64,000 nucleotides of DNA from Thiodiazotropha sp050291245 (GCA_050291245.1 JBNKJP010000002.1:27468-91467); one strand, 5' to 3'. Numbered from the stretch's first letter, positions 33,674 through 41,965 are shown. The notes: a model not told the origin generated them from the sequence alone. Program-made: numbers and translations.

Positions 33674-35691
33674 GCATACCCGAATCGGTCATCGAGCAGA
33701 TCGAGCGTCTGCGCCAGGAGATCGACTACCACAATCGCCAGTACTACGTTTACGACGCTCCCCAGATCAACGACAGTGCCTATGATCGCCTGATGCGCGA
33801 ACTGCAGGCACTCGAAGCCCGCTATCCGCAACTGATCACCCCCGATTCTCCGACCCAGCGTGTGGGTGACAAGCCTCTGGAAGGTTTCGATGAGGTGGTC
33901 CACGCGGTACCCATGCTCTCCCTCGACAACGCCTTCGACGAAACCGAGATGCAGGAGTTCGAGCGGCGCATCCGGGATCGCCTCAAGCAGCCCGAAGAGC
34001 CTATTTGCTATTTGGCCGAACCAAAACTCGATGGCCTGGCGGTGAGCCTGCGCTACCAGGACGGGCGGCTGGTGCAAGGCGCGACCCGGGGCGATGGCAC
34101 CCGGGGTGAGGATGTGACCAGCAATGTCCGCACCATCAAGGCGATCCCCCTGAAACTTCAGGGCTCGGACTGGCCAAAGGTTCTCGAAGTCCGGGGCGAG
34201 GTGTTCATGCCTCGCCAAGGGTTTGACGCCTTCAATGAACGCGCCCGTGCTGAGGACCAGAAGACCTTCGTCAATCCGCGCAACGCCGCGGCCGGTTCGT
34301 TGCGGCAACTCGATCCCCGTATCACCGCGCAACGACCCTTGACCTTTTACGCCTATGGTTTCGGAGAGGTCGATCCCGCGCTGGCGGAGATGAACCTCAG
34401 TGAACGCATGCGCCGGTTACGTGATTGGGGATTGCCCATCTCACCGCTGATGGAAGTGGTGGAGGGCAGTGCTGGTTGCATCGACTACTATCGGAACATT
34501 CAGGGGCAACGGGACCGGCTGGCCTACGATATCGACGGGGTGGTGTTCAAAGTGGATGCCCTGACCCTGCAGGAACAACTGGGTTTCGTCTCACGGGCGC
34601 CCCGCTGGGCCATCGCCTACAAATTCCCCGCCCAGGAGGAGATGACCCGGGTGGAGGCGATTGAATTCCAGGTGGGGCGCACCGGGGCGGTGACTCCGGT
34701 GGCCCGTCTGCTGCCGGTCTTCGTCGGCGGCGTCACGGTCAGCAACGCCACCCTGCACAACATGGACGAAGTGCGGCGCAAGGACGTCCGTGTCGGGGAT
34801 CAGGTGATCGTGCGCAGGGCTGGCGATGTGATCCCGGAGGTGGTGCAGGTGGTCCTCGCCGAGCGCAGGGAAGAGAGCCAAGTCGTGGAGCTGCCAAGCC
34901 ACTGCCCGGTCTGCGGTTCGGATATCGTCAGTCCGGAGGGCGAAGCGGTGTCTCGTTGCTCCGGCGGTCTGTTCTGTCCCGCGCAGCGCAAGGAGGCGAT
35001 CAAGCATTTCGCCTCCCGCAAGGCCATGGACATCGAAGGTCTGGGTGACAAACTGGTGGAACAGTTGATTGAGCGGGAGATGATCCACACCCCGGCGGAC
35101 CTGTATTCACTCAGCCTGCAACAACTGTCGGGACTGGAGCGCATGGCCGAAAAATCGGCGCAGAACCTTCTCGATGCCCTTGCCAAGAGCCGCGACACCA
35201 CCCTGGCCCGGTTTCTCTACGGCCTGGGTATCCGGGAGATAGGGGAGGCGACCGCTCAGGCCCTGGCGCAGCATTTCACGACTCTGGAAGCCATCGAACA
35301 GGCGGACGAGGAGCAGTTGCAGGAGACCCCGGATGTGGGCCCCATCGTCGCGGCGCACATCGTCTCGTTCTTTCGCCAGTCCCACAACCGGGAGGTCATC
35401 GATGCCCTGCGGGAGGCCGGGGTGAACTGGCCCCGGATCGAACGGCCCGATCGGGATGAGCTGCCCCTGGCGGGAAAGACCTTCGTCCTCACCGGCACCC
35501 TGAGCCGGCCCCGTGATGCCTTCAAAGAGGAACTGGTGGCTCTGGGCGCCAAGGTAGCCGGTAGTGTCTCTGCCAAGACCGACTATTTGGTCGCTGGGGA
35601 AGCGGCCGGTTCAAAACTCGCCAAGGCGGAAAAGCTGGGCGTAGCCGTACTGGACGAAGCCGGGCTGCAGAATCTCCTGGCAACCCTTTGA
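33670..35691 (+). CDS. ligA: NAD-dependent DNA ligase LigA
   Basis: The protein has 673 residues; the TTG start overlaps the zipA stop. Domain Ia has IDYHNRQYYVYDAPQINDSAYDRL for NMN binding. The adenylation site is K119 in AEPKLDG. The OB fold follows, then a Cys4 zinc finger (CPVCGSDIVSPEGEAVSRC and CPAQR). Helix-hairpin-helix repeats come next (GLGIREIGEATAQAL; ETPDVGPIVAAHIVSF). A C-terminal BRCT domain covers ~590-670 (LAGKTFVLTGTLSRPRDAFKEEL region). It seals nicks during replication and repair. Confidence 0.97.
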   Translation: MSIPESVIEQIERLRQEIDYHNRQYYVYDAPQINDSAYDRLMRELQALEARYPQLITPDSPTQRVGDKPLEGFDEVVHAVPMLSLDNAFDETEMQEFERRIRDRLKQPEEPICYLAEPKLDGLAVSLRYQDGRLVQGATRGDGTRGEDVTSNVRTIKAIPLKLQGSDWPKVLEVRGEVFMPRQGFDAFNERARAEDQKTFVNPRNAAAGSLRQLDPRITAQRPLTFYAYGFGEVDPALAEMNLSERMRRLRDWGLPISPLMEVVEGSAGCIDYYRNIQGQRDRLAYDIDGVVFKVDALTLQEQLGFVSRAPRWAIAYKFPAQEEMTRVEAIEFQVGRTGAVTPVARLLPVFVGGVTVSNATLHNMDEVRRKDVRVGDQVIVRRAGDVIPEVVQVVLAERREESQVVELPSHCPVCGSDIVSPEGEAVSRCSGGLFCPAQRKEAIKHFASRKAMDIEGLGDKLVEQLIEREMIHTPADLYSLSLQQLSGLERMAEKSAQNLLDALAKSRDTTLARFLYGLGIREIGEATAQALAQHFTTLEAIEQADEEQLQETPDVGPIVAAHIVSFFRQSHNREVIDALREAGVNWPRIERPDRDELPLAGKTFVLTGTLSRPRDAFKEELVALGAKVAGSVSAKTDYLVAGEAAGSKLAKAEKLGVAVLDEAGLQNLLATL

Positions 35692-35938
35692 TCGCATTTC
35701 GGTATCACGAATCCAAAATGCAGTTTTGATTAAGCAAAGTTAATAGCCTGGATTCCACTTCGTTCCATCCAGGCTACGCTTTCTCGACCTGGTCGCCTCG
35801 TTCCCACGCTCTGCGTGGGAACGCCTACCTTGGCTTCAGTAGACCTATCAATTCTGATGAATACGCCATGAATTAGGCGTGCATTTGCAGTTCAATTTCT
35901 GAATACCGTTTCCTTTTCGCCAGCCCTTGCTATAGTCC
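35692..35938. repeat. Spacer with hairpin repeat (35798-35823)
   Basis: CGTTCCCACGCTCTGCGTGGG followed by AACG forms a near-perfect hairpin with a four-base loop. The same unit is at about 19073-19095. It is a short palindromic repeat found widely in gammaproteobacteria. There is no T-run, so it is not a clear terminator for ligA. No gene is seen. Confidence 0.7.
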
Positions 35939-35969
35939 TTGACCCTGACGCAACGTCAGGCACTAACAT
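35939..35969 (+). promoter_or_regulatory. MerR-type promoter-operator
   Basis: TTGACC (35939-35944) and TAACAT (35964-35969) are separated by 19 bases, the long spacer typical of MerR-regulated promoters. The spacer holds the palindrome CCTGACG-CAA-CGTCAGG at 35944-35960. The sequence is the recurrent operator of TipA/SkgA-like MerR proteins. It is 30 bases before the MerR gene's start codon, so autoregulation is expected. Confidence 0.85.
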
Positions 35970-35998
35970 GATCGGCGTGCACGAAGGAGGGTATATCA

Positions 35999-37033
35999 AT
36001 GATGTTGAAAGTAGGCGAACTGGCCAAACGCTGCGGGCTGACCGTGCGCACGCTGCATCACTACGACACCATCGGTTTGCTCAAGCCCTCGGCACGCTCC
36101 GATAGGGGTTACAGATTATATGGGCGAGACGATATCGCGCGTCTGCATCAAATTCAGGCGTTGAGACGACTCGGCCTTTCCCTGTCAGACATCGGAGCGG
36201 TTCTGGCAAATCCCGGATCACACCTCGTATCGATTATTGGGCAACAACTTGAATATCTGAAAAGACAGATGGATCAAAGCAGGAAACTGCATAATCGATT
36301 GTTTCAATTGCATGCCCTGCTGAAACGAGGGGAGGAGCCGGAACTTGCTGATTGGCTAACGACCCTGGAGATGATGACGATGTACGACAAGTACTTTACT
36401 GCGGAAGAACTTGAACGCCTGCCCTTGATTAATAACATTGGAGATGATTCCACTCGTCCGGAGTGGGCCGAACTGGTCGGTTCCGTGCGGCAGGCGATGA
36501 GTGCGGGCATATCAACAGAAAGTATTGAAGCTCAAACGCTTGCGAAACGATGGATGAAAATGTTGGTGCGGGATACGCAGGGAGATCCCCGGTTACTCGT
36601 CAAATTGAATACCATGCATGATGCAGAGCCTGAAATGCAGGAACAAACAGGAATCTCAGAAGAAGTACAGACCTTTATACAGCAAGCATTCGCCGCTTCG
36701 AAGCTGACCATATACGAGCGCTATCTGTCGTCCGATGAAGTTGCTTTTATGCGAGAAAACTATACCAAGCACAGCAGCGAATGGCCGCCTTTGATCGGAG
36801 AAATTCGACAACACCTGGAGGATGGAACACCGGTGGATGATCCGCGTATGCACAAATTGACAAAAAGGTGGTTGGAACTGTTCCGTTCCTACGCGGGAGA
36901 CGACCCCCAGACCCAGGCGAATATCAGGGCGGCGCATGAAGCGGAGCCCGAACTTTTGGAAGGCACGTTTGTTGATAGGCCATTGCTGGAATATGTGCGA
37001 AAGGCCATGCTGAAACTCTCCCTGGCCGATTGA
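35999..37033 (+). CDS. MerR-family regulator with two TipAS-like effector domains
   Basis: The 344-residue protein has AAGGAGGG before the start; ATG codons at 35999 and 36002 are both usable. Residues 1-70 are the MerR winged helix (KVGELAKRCGLTVRTLHHYDTIGLLKPS, then GYRLYGRDDIARLHQIQALRRLGLSLSDIGAVL). A coiled coil spans ~75-120. The rest is two similar ~105-residue TipAS-like units, ~126-230 and ~238-340. Each has YxKY/YxRY...L, a W, ALAKRW or KLTKRWLELF, and DAEPEMQ or EAEPELLE. TipAS domains bind small or peptidic ligands. Tandem effector domains are unusual. No target gene lies downstream within the operon. Confidence 0.88.
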   Translation: MMLKVGELAKRCGLTVRTLHHYDTIGLLKPSARSDRGYRLYGRDDIARLHQIQALRRLGLSLSDIGAVLANPGSHLVSIIGQQLEYLKRQMDQSRKLHNRLFQLHALLKRGEEPELADWLTTLEMMTMYDKYFTAEELERLPLINNIGDDSTRPEWAELVGSVRQAMSAGISTESIEAQTLAKRWMKMLVRDTQGDPRLLVKLNTMHDAEPEMQEQTGISEEVQTFIQQAFAASKLTIYERYLSSDEVAFMRENYTKHSSEWPPLIGEIRQHLEDGTPVDDPRMHKLTKRWLELFRSYAGDDPQTQANIRAAHEAEPELLEGTFVDRPLLEYVRKAMLKLSLAD

Positions 37034-37472
37034 ATATTAAACGGACGCCATAAACAGGTCATGTTCAGAGCTTTAAGAATGCTCTTTCAGGTTAATGGCA
37101 TTTTCTTAAGGCGATGCTCAAATTATCGTCATTCTGGCGTATGCCAGAATCCAGGAAAAAGATCTCTACTGTCCCGGATTCCGCTTTCACGAATGGTACT
37201 TACTTAAGCCAAAAAAATCACCGTCATCCCGGCGTATGCCGGGATTCAGAATGCTTGACGGTGCGCCACTCCTGGATGCCATTTAGGTCCGTAAACGGTG
37301 CATCCCTGCACCACTTCTTCGGCATGCGCCGGAATGACGAAAATCCGCAGTGTCCCCTAAGTATGTACCATTCGGTTCTAACGATGTTTATTTGCCATTT
37401 CTGTCCGTTGTGGTAATCACAATAGTTAGAGACTACATTTAACATATCTAGAATGGTGATAAGGAGGATACC
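37034..37472. mobile_element. 439-base spacer with a full MITE-like copy (37190-37374) and a fragment
   Basis: The 185-base copy has the best preserved ends: CGAATGGTACTTACTTAAGC at the left and the inverse of CCGAATGGTACATACTTAGG at the right. A separate fragment of the hairpin core (CGTCATTCTGGCGTATGCCAG onward) lies at 37127-37155, so two insertions or a nested remnant are present. The rest of the spacer has no gene. The ribosome site AAGGAGGATACC of the peptidase gene is at its end. Confidence 0.78.
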
Positions 37473-39974
37473 ATGGCAACTACCACACGGAAGACTCCCC
37501 CGCAGACTCGCCTAGCCCTTACTGATAGCCACGCAAAGATCGTCGTCCGTTTCCGGGATCTCGGTCAATATTCCGACGATGCGCGGGCCAAGGAGTGGAT
37601 GGGCAGCGCCCTAAAAAGTGAACTGGCATCCCTCGAGAAGCGCTACGGCGGCTTCTCCATAGAACCACTTCTTTCATCCGCCCAAATCAAGCTTTCGGAG
37701 AAACTGGCCGGTCGGGCCATGGAAGTTGACAAGGACTACAGGCCCGCCAACTTCCGCTGTTTCTACGCCATTGACTTCAAGGACTTTCATGAGTTGACCG
37801 AGCCGGTTAAAACGCTGCTCAAATGGGAAAGTGTCGAGACAGCCTATATTGACCAAGCGGGTCCGGACCCGTTTGTGAATCCGTCCGACGACACAAGGTG
37901 GCCGAACCAGGGTTACCTGGACCCCGCGCCTGACGGTATCGATGCCGAATATGCCTGGGGCTTCATAGGCGGTGACGGAGAGGGACAGCGTTTCATCGAC
38001 ATGGAGCAAGGCTGGACCCTCAATCATGAAGATCTTAACGACCACGGCGGAACGCTGCTTCATGGAACCTTGCTCAATAGCTCCCGTGCCCACGGCTCAT
38101 CCGTGCTCGGGGAAATCTGTGCGGTTGACAATACTCTCGGATGCGTAGGCATTGTCCCCAATATCGACAGTTTCGATGTGGTGTCCTTCCACGGCAGCAC
38201 ACGTCCGGCTGCGATCCTGGCTGCCATCGACAACCTCAGCTTTGGTGATACGCTGTTGTTGGAGGCGCAGGTTTGGCTCAACGGAACGAATTTACTCGGC
38301 CCGATTGAAGCCTACGAAGCGGAGTTCGAAGCGATCCGTCTTGCAACGGCGTTGGGTATCATCGTGGTAGAGGCTGGCGGCAACGGCACAAATAATGGGC
38401 AAGCGCCGGCGCTGAACATGGACAACTATATGACCCTTGCAGGAGAGCAAATCTTCAATCCGGCCAGCCCCGACTTCCGCGATTCTGGTGCAATCATCGT
38501 GACAGCCGCAACTTCCGCGGCCCCGCACACACGTCGGAATTACGGCCCCTACGGTGCACGCATCGACTGTTACGCCTGGTCTGAGCACATCGATACATGC
38601 TCATCCAACGATGCGGGTTCCACCGCAGCCTACACGACCAGCTTCGGCGGTACATCCGGGGCGTCCCCCATTATCACCGGTGCTGCGCTCGCCGTTCAGG
38701 GACTCGCGGAGGCACACCTCGGATACCGCTTCGGTCCCTATCAGATGCGGGCTATCCTCCACGACCCGGCTAACGGTACTGCCCCAGCACCGAGCGAAAC
38801 CACCGCCATAGGGGTGATGCCGGATCTCGAGCTGATTATCGACAACGTGTTGAATATCGCTCCGGACATATACATCCGTGATTTCGTGGGGGATGAGGGC
38901 GAACCTCATACGGGGGCTATCTCCGCCTCACCCGATGTTATCCTTCTGCCTGCCCCGGTCGCCGACCCGCAACTAGCCTTTGGTGCGGGGAGCGGTACAG
39001 AGAATTCGAACACCCTCGGCGATGAGGCCGTAGCCGGACAAAACAACTACCTCTACGCACGTGTCCTAAACCAGGGTGGTAGTGACGCTACCGACGTGGA
39101 GGTAACCCTGTTCTGGTCCGAGGTCTCTACCCTGGTCACACCGGATCATTGGACGCTGATCGGCTCGACTGTGATGCCAAACGTACCCTCCGGTGAGGTA
39201 CTGACGGTGTCGGATGCAATCGTCTGGCCAGCGGCAGAGATTCCCGCAACAGGTCACTACTGCATCGTTGGTATCATCGGCACGGCAAACGATCCGGCAC
39301 CGAACCCGGCGGATTTTCTCGACTGGGCGAACTTTCAGCGATTCATACGCGACAACAACAACGTGACCTGGCGGAACTTTAACGTCGTGGACAATCTGCT
39401 AAACACCGAAGTGGCTATAGCGCCCGGGGTTAAGTTTAAGGCGGTGGATTTCATATCACCCGGCGCCCCTCGCCAAGCCGCTCCGATGCGGCTGCAGGTC
39501 ATCGGAAAACTGCCGAAGGGTGCCCGTGTGTTACTGGAGGTGCCTGGCTACTACGGCGACATGCTGAAGGAACGCGGGCAGCACACTCTCGCCCTCAAAG
39601 GCGCGGATCGGTGGCTCGTTCCCATCAAGCAGTTCGGACGCATGGCTTTGCCTGAAGTCGTCTATCCAGCAAAGGTTCGTAACCGCATGCGTCTGTTGGT
39701 GCACCTGCCAAAGGAAGCACTGCGCGCGACCTACGATATTGCGGTGCGTCAGCTATACAAAGGAGATGAAGTTGGCCGCGTGACCTGGCGTCTGCAGCCG
39801 AAGATCTCCGGAAAGGAGCGCGGTTTTCAAGTCTACAAAGACAAGGCGGGCGAGTACCGGTGGCGTTTACTGCATGACAAGAAGACCATCGTGGCAGACT
39901 CCGGGGAGGGATACGAGACCCGCGAGGCGTGTGAACGTGACATAGAACGGGTCAAACGCCTCTGCCGAACTTGA
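37473..39974 (+). CDS. S8-family serine peptidase with CARDB-like and DUF1508 domains
   Basis: The protein has 833 residues. The subtilisin-like core spans ~165-440. The Asp is probably D176 in FIDMEQGWTLNHEDL, the His is H207 in AHGSSVLGEI, the oxyanion Asn is in EAGGNGTNNG, and the nucleophile S395 is in GGTSGASPIITGAAL. It is followed by a CARDB/Ig-like domain near 525-640 (YARVLNQGGSDATDVEVTLFW) and a ~110-residue beta-rich part. A C-terminal DUF1508 (YegP-like) domain covers ~782-830 (GFQVYKDKAGEYRWRLL, then VADSGEGYETREACERDIERV). There is no signal peptide or evident propeptide. Substrate and location are unknown; cytosolic action or non-classical export are both possible. Confidence 0.85.
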   Translation: MATTTRKTPPQTRLALTDSHAKIVVRFRDLGQYSDDARAKEWMGSALKSELASLEKRYGGFSIEPLLSSAQIKLSEKLAGRAMEVDKDYRPANFRCFYAIDFKDFHELTEPVKTLLKWESVETAYIDQAGPDPFVNPSDDTRWPNQGYLDPAPDGIDAEYAWGFIGGDGEGQRFIDMEQGWTLNHEDLNDHGGTLLHGTLLNSSRAHGSSVLGEICAVDNTLGCVGIVPNIDSFDVVSFHGSTRPAAILAAIDNLSFGDTLLLEAQVWLNGTNLLGPIEAYEAEFEAIRLATALGIIVVEAGGNGTNNGQAPALNMDNYMTLAGEQIFNPASPDFRDSGAIIVTAATSAAPHTRRNYGPYGARIDCYAWSEHIDTCSSNDAGSTAAYTTSFGGTSGASPIITGAALAVQGLAEAHLGYRFGPYQMRAILHDPANGTAPAPSETTAIGVMPDLELIIDNVLNIAPDIYIRDFVGDEGEPHTGAISASPDVILLPAPVADPQLAFGAGSGTENSNTLGDEAVAGQNNYLYARVLNQGGSDATDVEVTLFWSEVSTLVTPDHWTLIGSTVMPNVPSGEVLTVSDAIVWPAAEIPATGHYCIVGIIGTANDPAPNPADFLDWANFQRFIRDNNNVTWRNFNVVDNLLNTEVAIAPGVKFKAVDFISPGAPRQAAPMRLQVIGKLPKGARVLLEVPGYYGDMLKERGQHTLALKGADRWLVPIKQFGRMALPEVVYPAKVRNRMRLLVHLPKEALRATYDIAVRQLYKGDEVGRVTWRLQPKISGKERGFQVYKDKAGEYRWRLLHDKKTIVADSGEGYETREACERDIERVKRLCRT

Positions 39975-40278
39975 GTTGAGGGATCCGTCCGGCTGAGACT
40001 CCGACAGATCTCAGGATCCTCCGAAGTCGGATGCCGGGCGGCTTCTCGTGTCTATGATGAGTTGCAGTCTGTATGCAAACGTATTACTCCAGCCAGTTCG
40101 GGGTAGGCGGTTCACCCTGATTGGTCCGCGATTCCTCGTTGATCTCTACCTGATCGCTCGCCCCCGGTGTATTGGATCGTTAAGGGCCCACAAAGAACTC
40201 CAGTACTTGGCTGGGGCTTGTTTGGAATTAAGGTGTTTTATCAAGCTATAGTGTAAGTACAAGAAGAGGAGGATCCTT
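39975..40278. other. 304-base spacer; weak hairpin after the peptidase gene
   Basis: GGATCC (39981-39986), CTGAGA (39993-39998), TCTCAG (40009-40014) and GGATCC (40014-40019) can pair into one stem, but no T-run follows, so a terminator role is doubtful. The rest contains no gene I support. TATAGT at 40247-40252 may be the -10 of the following gene, with TTGGAA at 40222 as a poorly spaced -35. Confidence 0.35.
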
Positions 40279-41124
40279 ATGAAGAGAGTATACGCTCATT
40301 ATCTTTATAGCACTTTAGTGGCTATGTTTTTCCTCATAGTAAACGCAGCTACGGCGTCTGAATATGATGTAACAATATTTGGAAGCGATGCGATTTTTTT
40401 AGCTGGAAGAACTGATGTGGTAATTCCATCAGCTTCAGAAACTTGGACCACTGGTACCCACTTAGTACGACATACACATCCTATACCAGAGGATATTCAA
40501 GAGACTTTGCCACCATATATTCCAGTGGTAGGTAACGATGTTATTAGAGTTTTGGATCCGGAAATAGGGGGTATTAGTCTTCTAAATGGTTTTGGTGTGC
40601 CATATTATGGTCCCAATGGTACTGGAGGATCTGGAAGCTACCTTTCTTCTATGGATGGTCTCAGTGGATACAAGGGGCAACAAGGAGCATTGACCGGAGT
40701 TTTTCTTGATGATTCAATTCCTGGAAGTGGTCCGCCACCGGTAATATTAGATTTTTCTATACGCGGAATTGGAACAGATTTTGACATGCTTTCACCGATG
40801 CTAAATCAAATTTTCTTTGTCGGAGATGGTATTAATTCTGGCGGATTTCAAGACTTCGTTGCTCCTCTTGGTGCTACCAGATTATTCCTCGGCATACCAG
40901 ATGGTTTTGGTTTTATTGGGGCTCCTGGTGCATATGATGACAATGATGGTAGTTATCGTATTCGTATTGGAGTTAATGAAACACCTACTATACCGATTCC
41001 CTCATCTGTCTTGCTGTTTGGGTCGGGTTTTATGCTGCTAATTATTAGTTCGCGGAGGAATTTTGTCTGGAGATTAATGGGGCAATATAAGGGGAATAAC
41101 TCGCTATTTTTGTGGTCGCGGTAG
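40279..41124 (+). CDS. Secreted PEP-CTERM-type protein
   Basis: The 281-residue protein has AGAGGAGGAT before the ATG. Residues ~8-28 form a signal peptide (LYSTLVAMFFLIVNAATASEY). The body is Gly/Ile/Pro/Ser-rich and beta-like with no family I recognise. Near the end, PTIPIPSSVLLFGSGFMLL followed by RR is the PEP-CTERM sorting signal: a proline-containing motif, a transmembrane helix and arginines. It would be cut by an exosortase and released or fixed to exopolysaccharide. About 20 extra residues follow the arginine pair, which is longer than usual. The gene is AT-rich compared with the core genes. Confidence 0.8.
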   Translation: MKRVYAHYLYSTLVAMFFLIVNAATASEYDVTIFGSDAIFLAGRTDVVIPSASETWTTGTHLVRHTHPIPEDIQETLPPYIPVVGNDVIRVLDPEIGGISLLNGFGVPYYGPNGTGGSGSYLSSMDGLSGYKGQQGALTGVFLDDSIPGSGPPPVILDFSIRGIGTDFDMLSPMLNQIFFVGDGINSGGFQDFVAPLGATRLFLGIPDGFGFIGAPGAYDDNDGSYRIRIGVNETPTIPIPSSVLLFGSGFMLLIISSRRNFVWRLMGQYKGNNSLFLWSR

Positions 41125-41215
41125 GATCGAATAGGATATCCGGCGTAAGGGAATAAGATAGACATTATCATGTGATTTTTTTGTATTTAACCGAAAACGT
41201 AATGAAATAATGTGT

Positions 41216-41304
41216 GAGGCGCCAACAAGAAAATCATGCCGTTCACTACCGTTTGATCGAATGCTGTCGCAAAAGCGTCAGCGCCGCATATCTTGTCGTT
41301 AGCT
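41216..41304 (+). other. Possible attC-like recombination site upstream of a small gene
   Basis: GCGCCAACAAGA near 41219 and TCTTGTCGTTAGC near 41292-41304 are imperfect inverted ends. They resemble the R"-L" (…AAC) and L'-R' (GTTR…) boxes of an integron attC site about 85 bases long. The match to RYYYAAC/GTTRRRY is partial. A compact hairpin (GCTGTCGC, AAAA, GCGTCAGC) lies inside. The gene at 41337 starts 33 bases beyond it, as in gene cassettes. No integrase gene is in view. Confidence 0.3.
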
Positions 41305-41336
41305 TTTCTATCAGAGCACATGGGGAGGTGCCGCAG

Positions 41337-41612
41337 ATGCCCGCAGAAAACAGAAAGACATTGCTAAAAAAGGCGTATGCTTCAGAGCGTTCTGGGGATA
41401 AAGAAAGTGCGAAACTAGTATATTTGAGATTGGCTAAGCAATTTCCAGGTTCAAGAGAAGCAGAAACAGCCAGGTCCAACTTAATAGAACTTGATGGAAC
41501 GGAGGTTGAACCGCCAACTCAAGCCCAGAGTTATGAATACAATAAAAAAATCTTCAGGTATACAGATCCTTTTAACTTTTTTCTTTGGTCCTTTTGGTTT
41601 GTTTTATTCTAA
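41337..41612 (+). CDS. Small TPR-like ORF, possibly frameshifted from the next ORF
   Basis: The ORF has 91 codons from the ATG at 41337, preceded by a good GGGGAGG. Residues ~1-55 look like a single TPR-type helical hairpin (LKKAYASERSGDKESAKLVYLRLAKQFPGS, then EAETARSNLIEL). After a short linker (EPPTQAQSYEYNKK) the frame runs through bases that code for the membrane protein in the +1 frame. Loss of one A from the A7 run at 41544-41550 would join the two into one ~167-residue protein. This is therefore probably the N-terminal half of a TPR-membrane protein, split by an indel or read by slippage. Confidence 0.55.
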   Translation: MPAENRKTLLKKAYASERSGDKESAKLVYLRLAKQFPGSREAETARSNLIELDGTEVEPPTQAQSYEYNKKIFRYTDPFNFFLWSFWFVLF

Positions 41613-41841
41613 TTCAATGGTTGCTATTATATTTATAATATTTGGATTTGTAATCGCATTTACAAGCTTAGACTTAATATTAATATGGTTAACATCTTAT
41701 GTAGTAGGACTATTTTCTGTTTATTACTACAATAAAAAAGTTCGCCCAACAATTAGAAACACACGAACAGTAAAGAAAATAGAAGCAAACCAACAGCGCA
41801 ACACTGACTCCGGCGCTAACGCGCCTCCGCCGGTTCGCTGA
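41533..41841 (+). CDS. Small two-helix membrane protein (C-terminal half of the split gene)
   Basis: From the ATG at 41533 the frame gives 102 residues. It begins NTIKKSSGIQILLTFFFGPFGLFYSNS, a pattern typical of small two-to-three-helix membrane proteins, continues with hydrophobic segments IIFIIFGFVIAF and LILIWLTSYVVGLF, and ends in a basic tail. The last codons (QQRNTDSGANAPPPVR) are encoded by the second attC-like stem at 41790-41848, a frequent feature of cassette genes. No Shine-Dalgarno site precedes the ATG, which supports a join with the upstream frame at the A7 run. Confidence 0.55.
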   Translation: MNTIKKSSGIQILLTFFFGPFGLFYSNSMVAIIFIIFGFVIAFTSLDLILIWLTSYVVGLFSVYYYNKKVRPTIRNTRTVKKIEANQQRNTDSGANAPPPVR

Positions 41842-41848
41842 GGGTTAG
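41790..41848 (+). other. Second attC-like stem at the 3' end of the small gene
   Basis: CCAAC-AGCG (41790-41798) pairs with CGCT (41836-41839) and GTTAG (41844-41848). An inner stem CCGGCG (41810-41815) with CGCCGG (41828-41833) is separated by unpaired spacers. The bulged, imperfect stem with AAC and GTT at its ends recalls an attC site, with the expected position just after a gene. Box matches are incomplete, so this is a suggestion only. Confidence 0.3.
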
Positions 41849-41965
41849 TGCCAAGTGCAGCTTGGTGCACCTTGCAGAGTGAAAGTCCCTGTCTGGTAAG
41901 GTCTAACCAACAACCAGTATCGAGTCTTGCGCCTATGGCGGAGTGGTCTTGGAACCGCGAACAAA
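41848..41965 (+). mobile_element. Fragment of a group II intron (5' domain I region)
   Basis: The sequence begins GTGCC and contains TTGCAGAGTGAAAGTCCCTG followed by TCTGGTAAGG, then GTATCGAGTCTTGCGC. This is the order found at the 5' end of bacterial group II introns (GTGYG start, G-GTGAAAGTCC, TAAGG, GAGTC-GCGC). No reverse transcriptase ORF or domain V follows before the transposase gene at 42077, so it is a truncated copy. It directly abuts the attC-like GTTA, a preferred target of group IIC-attC introns. Confidence 0.45.

Noticed and set aside
26100..37374. Repeated hairpin units considered as a CRISPR array
   Set aside because: Copies are far apart, not regularly spaced, have terminal inverted repeats and no cas genes nearby.
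40048..40251. Plus-strand 67-codon frame
   Set aside because: No ribosome site, atypical composition, and it covers the likely promoter of the PEP-CTERM gene.
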